This document shows, piece by piece, positions 51,132-56,215 of a stretch of DNA of 56,215 bases (the first letter of the stretch is position 1; every line of letters begins with the position of its first letter). The stretch is from Sphingomonas sp. Root241 (GTDB taxonomy: Bacteria; Pseudomonadota; Alphaproteobacteria; Sphingomonadales; Sphingomonadaceae): contig NZ_LMIV01000004.1 in NCBI RefSeq assembly GCF_001428865.1, positions 374,168-430,382 of the forward strand, given 5' to 3'. The position numbers were made by a program, and so were the translations under genes. The notes beneath the pieces were generated by a model, which made no database searches, was not told the origin of the DNA, and saw only the letters and a list, made by a program, of their open reading frames with translations.

Positions 51132-54038
51132 ATGCGGAAGCATCGTGCATTGCTGGTCGGTAGCGCCGTGGCAGCCTTGGTCGCCTACAGTTCGTCAGCA
51201 GCAGCCCAAGGCGTCGAAGAGGGCGTATCCCCTCAGGAAGCATCCCCGACCGAAATCACGGTCACCGGCACCCGGATCCAGCAGCCGGGCCTGATCAGCA
51301 CCAGTCCCGTCACCACGGTCGATTCGGGCGAGATCCGTCTCCAGGGCGCTACGAACATCGAGAATGTGCTCAACCGGCTGCCGCAGGTCACCGCGGACGC
51401 CAACGAGAACGTCTCCAACGGGTCCGACGGCACGGCGCGAGTCAATCTGCGCAATCTCGGCAGCAACCGGAACCTGATCCTGGTCAACGGGCAGCGCTTG
51501 CTGCCGATCCAGGCCACCGACGTGAACTTCCTGCCTTCGTTCCTGGTCGATCGCGTGGACGTGGTCACCGGTGGGGCCTCGGCGGTTTACGGCTCGGACG
51601 CGATTTCGGGCGTGGTCAACTTCATCCTGCGCAAGGATCTGAACGGCGTGCTCGCCGACGTCCAGTACGGCTTCTCCAATCATCACAACGACGATCAGGC
51701 GCGCCGCGCCCTGATCTCCGCCAGCGGTTATCAGAACGCCTTGTCCTCGCCGATCGACGGACAGCGCTTCGACGCCAATATCGCAGTCGGCAAGAACTTC
51801 GCCGACGGGCGCGGCAACATCATGGCCTATTTCGGCTATCGCGAGGTGCAACCGATCACCCAGGCCAACCGCGACGTCTCCGCCTGCGCGCTCGATCCGA
51901 CCAACAATAATACAGAATTCACCTGCGGCGGCTCGTCGAACAACGAATTCGGGCTGTTTCAGCCGTTGACCGGGCCCAATGCCGGAGTCGCTTTCAACAA
52001 CACCCGCGACGGCGCCAAGACCTGGGTACCGTACGACAGCAGCTTTCGCTATAATTACGCGCCGCTCAACTATTTCCAGCGCAACGACAAGCGCTACACC
52101 GCCGGCGCCTTTGCACGGTTCGAGGCCGATCCCGCGGCCGAAGTCTACGCCAGCTTCATGTTCATGGACGACCGCACCAATTCGCAGGTCGCGCCCTCTG
52201 CATTGTTTCAGGGCACGACTTACACGGTCAATTGCAACAATCCCCTGATAAGCGCGCAGCAGGGGCAATTGCTGTGCGGTGCGGCGTATGGCACCGCGGC
52301 GACGCAGGACCTGTTCATCGGCTATCGCCCGGTGGCGGCGCCGGCCCGGCCGCGGCGCGACGACCTGCGCCACACCGACTTCCGGGTCAGCGGCGGCGTC
52401 CGCGGCGAGGTCGCGCCCGGCATCAGCTATGACGTCAACGGCCTGTTCTCGCGCGTGCTGTTCAACGAGAACTATCAGAACGATATCGACCCGGTCCGCG
52501 CCAATCGCGGCCTCAACGTGGTCAACGTCAACGGCGTGCCGACCTGCAGGTCGGTGGTCGACGGCAGCGACCCCGCCTGCGTGCCGCTGAACGCCTTCCA
52601 ATATGCCGGGCTGTCGGCAGAATCGCTCGATTACATCTATTCGCCCACCTTCACGCGCGGGATGGACAAGGAAACTGTGCTCAGCGGCACGGTCACTGCC
52701 GACCTGACCAGCTATGGCGTGCAGAGCCCCTGGGCCGATCAGGGCCTGGGAATAGTGCTCGGCGTCGAGCATCGCCGCGAGAGTCTGGTCTTCCACGCCG
52801 ACGCGCTCGCGCAACAGAAGGGCACGCTCGAGGCTCGGGGGGCGTTCAACGTCACCGAGTTCTTCACCGAAGTCCGCCTGCCCATATTCGAGAACCGCCC
52901 CTTCGCCGAGGAGCTGACGCTGACCGGCGGCTATCGCTATTCGAAGTACAGCACCCGCGACGAAGGCATATCGACCTACAAGGGCGAGATCGCCTGGGCG
53001 CCGATCCGCGACATTCGCTTCCGCGCCGGCTACAACCGCGCGATCCGCGCACCCAACATCTCGGAACTGTTCGCGGCGCAGGGACTGGGCAACATCTCGG
53101 CGCAGGATCCGTGTTCGGGGGCGTCGCCCAGCGCCACCGCGGCGCAGTGCGCGGCGACCGGCGTCTCCGCGGCGCAATATGGCCATATCATCGAATGCCC
53201 GAGCGAGGTCTGCGTCGCGCAGGGCGGCGGCAATCCGGCGCTGCGGCCCGAACAGGCCGACACCTATACCGCGGGCGTCGTGCTCTCGCCGCGCTTCCTC
53301 AAGCGCTTCTCGCTGTCGATCGACTATTTCAACATCAAGGTGCGCGACTATATCTCGTCGATCCCGGCATCGCTGACGATCAGCCAGTGCATCGCCACCG
53401 GCGATCCGTTCTTCTGCTCGCTGTTCCACCGCGACCCGCGCACCGGCGTGCTGTTCGGCGAACAGGGCTATGTGATCTCGACCACGCAGAATACGGGTTC
53501 GCTCAAGACCTCGGGCTTCGACATCGGTGCGAACTACGCGGCCGATACCGGAGTGGGCGGGTTCAGCCTCTCGTTCATCGGCACGTGGCTCAAGGAACTG
53601 CGCAACGAGCCGCTGCCGGGCCTCGGCAGCTATGATTGCGTCGGGCTGTTCGGGCCGACTTGCGGCCAGCCGAGCCCCGAATGGCGGCACCAGGCGCGGC
53701 TGAGCTGGTCGGACACCACCGACATCGCCTCGGTTTCGCTCAACTGGCGCTATATCGGGCCGACCAAGCTGAGCAACAACACCGACGATCCGTTCCTCAC
53801 AGGCCCCGCCTATGTGCTCAACGCCAGTCTGCCGGCGTACAGCTATTTCGACCTAGCGCTCTCGGCTAAGGTCCAGAAGAACATCGCCTTCCGCCTCGGC
53901 GTGAACAACCTGCTCGACAAGGACCCGCCGGCGGTCGCCCAGGGGCTGCTCTACAGCTTCGGCAACGGTAACACCTATCCCGGCGTGTACGATGTGGCGG
54001 GACGGACCTTCTTCATCGGTCTCAACGCCGAATTCTGA
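51132..54038 (+). CDS. TonB-dependent receptor (IroN/CirA-like, Cys-rich loops)
   Basis: 968 residues. Signal peptide (LLVGSAVAALVAYSSSAAAQ), TonB-box region EITVTGTRIQQPG at about 40, plug with NLRNLGSNRNLILVNGQR and VVTGGASAVYGSDAISGVVNF, barrel ending in Phe (GLNAEF). Several Cys pairs in the barrel loops (about residues 256/264, 367/381 and 656-700) suggest disulphide-stabilised extracellular loops. The class differs from the receptor at 48028 and is often linked with peptide or protein substrates. Strong candidate for importing hydroxyproline-rich peptides. Confidence 0.86.
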   Translation: MRKHRALLVGSAVAALVAYSSSAAAQGVEEGVSPQEASPTEITVTGTRIQQPGLISTSPVTTVDSGEIRLQGATNIENVLNRLPQVTADANENVSNGSDGTARVNLRNLGSNRNLILVNGQRLLPIQATDVNFLPSFLVDRVDVVTGGASAVYGSDAISGVVNFILRKDLNGVLADVQYGFSNHHNDDQARRALISASGYQNALSSPIDGQRFDANIAVGKNFADGRGNIMAYFGYREVQPITQANRDVSACALDPTNNNTEFTCGGSSNNEFGLFQPLTGPNAGVAFNNTRDGAKTWVPYDSSFRYNYAPLNYFQRNDKRYTAGAFARFEADPAAEVYASFMFMDDRTNSQVAPSALFQGTTYTVNCNNPLISAQQGQLLCGAAYGTAATQDLFIGYRPVAAPARPRRDDLRHTDFRVSGGVRGEVAPGISYDVNGLFSRVLFNENYQNDIDPVRANRGLNVVNVNGVPTCRSVVDGSDPACVPLNAFQYAGLSAESLDYIYSPTFTRGMDKETVLSGTVTADLTSYGVQSPWADQGLGIVLGVEHRRESLVFHADALAQQKGTLEARGAFNVTEFFTEVRLPIFENRPFAEELTLTGGYRYSKYSTRDEGISTYKGEIAWAPIRDIRFRAGYNRAIRAPNISELFAAQGLGNISAQDPCSGASPSATAAQCAATGVSAAQYGHIIECPSEVCVAQGGGNPALRPEQADTYTAGVVLSPRFLKRFSLSIDYFNIKVRDYISSIPASLTISQCIATGDPFFCSLFHRDPRTGVLFGEQGYVISTTQNTGSLKTSGFDIGANYAADTGVGGFSLSFIGTWLKELRNEPLPGLGSYDCVGLFGPTCGQPSPEWRHQARLSWSDTTDIASVSLNWRYIGPTKLSNNTDDPFLTGPAYVLNASLPAYSYFDLALSAKVQKNIAFRLGVNNLLDKDPPAVAQGLLYSFGNGNTYPGVYDVAGRTFFIGLNAEF

Positions 54039-54104
54039 GGACGAATTTTCGAACGGGGCGCGGCGAGGTGGTCAGGATGCATCTGATCACGCTGCGCGAC
54101 CGTC

Positions 54105-54323
54105 ATGATGATGGGGTATCGGCGCCAGGTTGATGCGCTGAGCGCTGCGCTCGCGGCGGCGGAGGCTGCCATCGAAGGTGGCCCGCGACTCCGCGCAATA
54201 GTCGCTCGAATTGTGGTTACCCCCTCGCCAGGAAGTGGTGGCATTCGCCACTTTGCGCGCACTCTGGGCGGCAACGCCTGGAGTAGGCCATCGCGTGTCG
54301 AGGCAGCCGCATCGACACTTTGA
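54105..54323 (+). pseudogene. Probable C-terminal remnant of a large serine recombinase
   Basis: The frame reads YRRQVDALSAALAAAEAAIE, then RLRAIVARIVVTPSPG. That is the pattern of the C-terminal coiled coil and the LRxLIDRIVxTP segment of large serine recombinases. No catalytic domain or start is present, and the rest of the 411-base gap 54039-54449 holds nothing else I recognise. It may mark an old integration next to the RHS gene. Confidence 0.4.
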
Positions 54324-54449
54324 CGTCGCGGACCCGGGTCGAGAACGGTATTATTTGTCTCCCCTGCATTAAGGCCTAAACAAACTCCGATTTCCCCCGA
54401 TCAAAGCTGTGAGGGGGGCCACCGGCCGCTCCGTTTTGAGGGTGGGACG

Positions 54450-56215
54450 ATGGTTGCGATCTTCACGGGTGCGGGGACCGGTCTTGAGCGCGGTTCGGGC
54501 AATGTGCTGGGATCATCGGGGCTGCTCGGTTCGGCGGGCTTCGGGCGCAGCGGTCAGGGCATCTTCCTGAATGCGGCGAACGGCAATCTGCTGATCAATC
54601 GCCAGGACGAGTTTCTCGTCGGGCGCGGGCCCGATGCGGGGGTTGCCCGCACCTACAACAGCCTCGGCAACATGTCCGACGACAATGGCGACAACTGGCG
54701 CCAGAGCACCCAGCGCGCGGTGCGTCTCAACGGGACGGCCAACAGCTGGGGCAGCTCGGTCACCCACCGGATGGGCGACGGTTCGGAAGTTGCTTATTAC
54801 TGGAGCGGCTCCGCTTATGTCGCGGCCGGCGGGGCTGGTGTCCGTGACAAGATCATCAACATCGACGGGTCCGTGCTCCGCTGGACCGATGGCGACAGCG
54901 GCATCGTCGAGACCTATGAGAATGACGGCATAACCGAATGGCGACGCCTGAAGACCGTCGCCGACACCAGCGGCAACGCAGTCACCTATGGCTATACCGG
55001 CGACAAGCTCACTTCGATCACCACCGCGAATGGCGAGACGATCACCTATAGCTGGACCGGCAACCATATCACGCAGGTGAATTCGGGCGACGGCACGCTG
55101 ACCCGATATTTCTACGACAGCTACGACCGGCTCAATCGCGTCGATGTCGAGCTGACCAGCGGTGGCAGCGTCTATTCGACCTCGTACACCTATCACGGCA
55201 GCTCGAAGCTGGTCGCCACGATCAGCGAGACCGCCGGCTCTTCTGACCCGATCGCCTTTGTCTCGATCGCCTATGACAATGACAACCGGGTCACCAGTTT
55301 GACCCAGACGGTGTCGACAGGTGTCACGCGCACGACGAGCCTCGTTTATGGCGAGGGGTACACCAGCGTCACCGATCCGGCCGGGCAGGTGACAACACTT
55401 TCGTACGACTGGAACGGCGCACTCATCCAGATCACTGCCCCGCCGGCCCAGGCTGGCGCCGCGCAGCAAACCGTGACTTTCGGCTACAATGAGGACGGCG
55501 ATCTCAGCAGCGTCACCGACGCGCTCGGACAGGTCACGAATTATAATCGCGATAGCTGGGGCAGGGTGGTCACGCAGACCGATCGGCTCGAAAACATCAC
55601 TGAACGCACCTTCAATGCCGCCCACCAGGTGCTCACCGAGACGCGCGCCGGATCGGGCACGACCCGCTATGTTTATGACAGTCTGGACCGGCTGGTCTAC
55701 GTCGTCACACCCGAAGGGCGCGTCACGCGCAACTGGTACGATACCGTCGGCCAACTCTACTTCATCAGCGATTTCCCGGATTATCTCTACGACCTGAGCG
55801 GCTTTGCAGTCGACGAGGCTCCAAGCCAGGCGCAGCTCAACAACTGGTGTGATGGCCTTCCCGAAACCGCCAGTTCTGAGATCGCGTACATGCTCTTCGA
55901 CGCGCGCGGTAACGTGACACAGCGCCGTCAGGCGAGCCAGAACAATCACTATGGATCGCCGAATACGGCAGGCGGTTATTCCGACGAATTCTTCACCTAC
56001 GATTCAGCGGGTAGGCTGCTCACCCGCCGTATCGAGGGGCAAGCCACGGAAAGCTTCGTCTATGACGGGCTCGGCCGGATCACTGCCAGCACCGATCTGA
56101 ACGGTGGGACGACGAGTTTCGTCTTCAACGATGCAGCGATGCAGGCGGTGGTGACGCTCGCCAACGGCTTCGTCCAGACCTCGGTATACAACAAGGCCGG
56201 GGAACTGGTCAGCTT
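54450..56215 (+). CDS. RHS-repeat protein (5' part; continues beyond window)
   Basis: 588 codons are open to the last base. After an N-terminal segment (ATG 54450, GSGNVLGSSGLLGSAGFGR, NAANGNLLINRQDEFL, GVARTYNSLG) come many YD/RHS repeats: TYGYTGDKLTSIT, YDSYDRLNRVDV, VTDPAGQVTTLSYDWNG, VYDSLDRLVYVVTPEGR, FTYDSAGRLLTRR and VYDGLGRITAS. RHS proteins build a hollow beta-cocoon that shields a C-terminal toxin or effector, which here lies outside the window. No clear Sec signal is seen. A 478-codon open frame on the opposite strand is a shadow. Confidence 0.88.
   Translation, partial: MVAIFTGAGTGLERGSGNVLGSSGLLGSAGFGRSGQGIFLNAANGNLLINRQDEFLVGRGPDAGVARTYNSLGNMSDDNGDNWRQSTQRAVRLNGTANSWGSSVTHRMGDGSEVAYYWSGSAYVAAGGAGVRDKIINIDGSVLRWTDGDSGIVETYENDGITEWRRLKTVADTSGNAVTYGYTGDKLTSITTANGETITYSWTGNHITQVNSGDGTLTRYFYDSYDRLNRVDVELTSGGSVYSTSYTYHGSSKLVATISETAGSSDPIAFVSIAYDNDNRVTSLTQTVSTGVTRTTSLVYGEGYTSVTDPAGQVTTLSYDWNGALIQITAPPAQAGAAQQTVTFGYNEDGDLSSVTDALGQVTNYNRDSWGRVVTQTDRLENITERTFNAAHQVLTETRAGSGTTRYVYDSLDRLVYVVTPEGRVTRNWYDTVGQLYFISDFPDYLYDLSGFAVDEAPSQAQLNNWCDGLPETASSEIAYMLFDARGNVTQRRQASQNNHYGSPNTAGGYSDEFFTYDSAGRLLTRRIEGQATESFVYDGLGRITASTDLNGGTTSFVFNDAAMQAVVTLANGFVQTSVYNKAGELVS

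Noticed and set aside
54513..55949. 478-codon minus-strand frame opposite the RHS gene
   Set aside because: The plus strand shows clear YD/RHS repeats; the minus frame has no recognisable domain.

Overview
High-GC (roughly two-thirds G+C) Gram-negative chromosome segment. Three intact TonB-dependent receptors, tandem Flp pilins, an MprF/VirJ-type lipid locus and secreted glycosidases with Tat or Sec signals point to an alphaproteobacterium of the Sphingomonas type. This is inferred from gene content; there is no rRNA or tRNA in the window.

Layout. (1) 1-10.8 kb is general functions: two tandem Flp pilin genes, two coupled polytopic membrane proteins of glycosyltransferase-C type, a DUF2569 membrane protein, a secreted GH39 glycosidase, a small membrane protein, and a three-gene unit virJ-like / DUF2147 / mprF for aminoacyl-phosphatidylglycerol. 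(2) 10.9-20.8 kb is a carbohydrate-acid locus: 5-dehydro-4-deoxyglucarate dehydratase, LysR regulator, exported carboxylesterase, exported protein of unknown family, glucarate/galactonate-type MFS porter and a TonB-dependent receptor. (3) 20.9-22.6 kb holds a second MFS porter and a decayed TonB-receptor fragment.

(4) 22.6-54.0 kb is the most interesting part. It looks like one large regulon for eating plant hydroxyproline-rich glycoproteins (extensin type). Leftward operon: S9 prolyl peptidase, DUF5695-like protein, Svx-type gluzincin, POT peptide porter. Rightward operon: GH127 beta-L-arabinofuranosidase, Ldh-family reductase, DUF885 peptidase, GH43 glycosidase. Leftward operon: D-hydroxyproline dehydrogenase, M24 Xaa-Pro peptidase, zincin lipoprotein. 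Rightward operon: hydroxyproline deaminase (LhpC), 4-hydroxyproline epimerase, GntR regulator, amino-acid permease, GH27 alpha-galactosidase. Two divergent TonB receptors close the region. The glycosidases match the known decorations of extensin (beta- and alpha-L-Araf on Hyp, alpha-Gal on Ser), the peptidases match its Pro/Hyp-rich backbone, and the catabolic genes carry Hyp to alpha-ketoglutarate semialdehyde. A GTATAC/TATACGGTAT-like element lies in all five promoter regions of this block, which supports common control, probably by one of the two GntR proteins (31057 or 44319).

(5) 54.0-56.2 kb holds a probable serine-recombinase remnant and the 5' part of an RHS-repeat gene that runs off the window.

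Assignments are by reading motifs only; no database search was possible.
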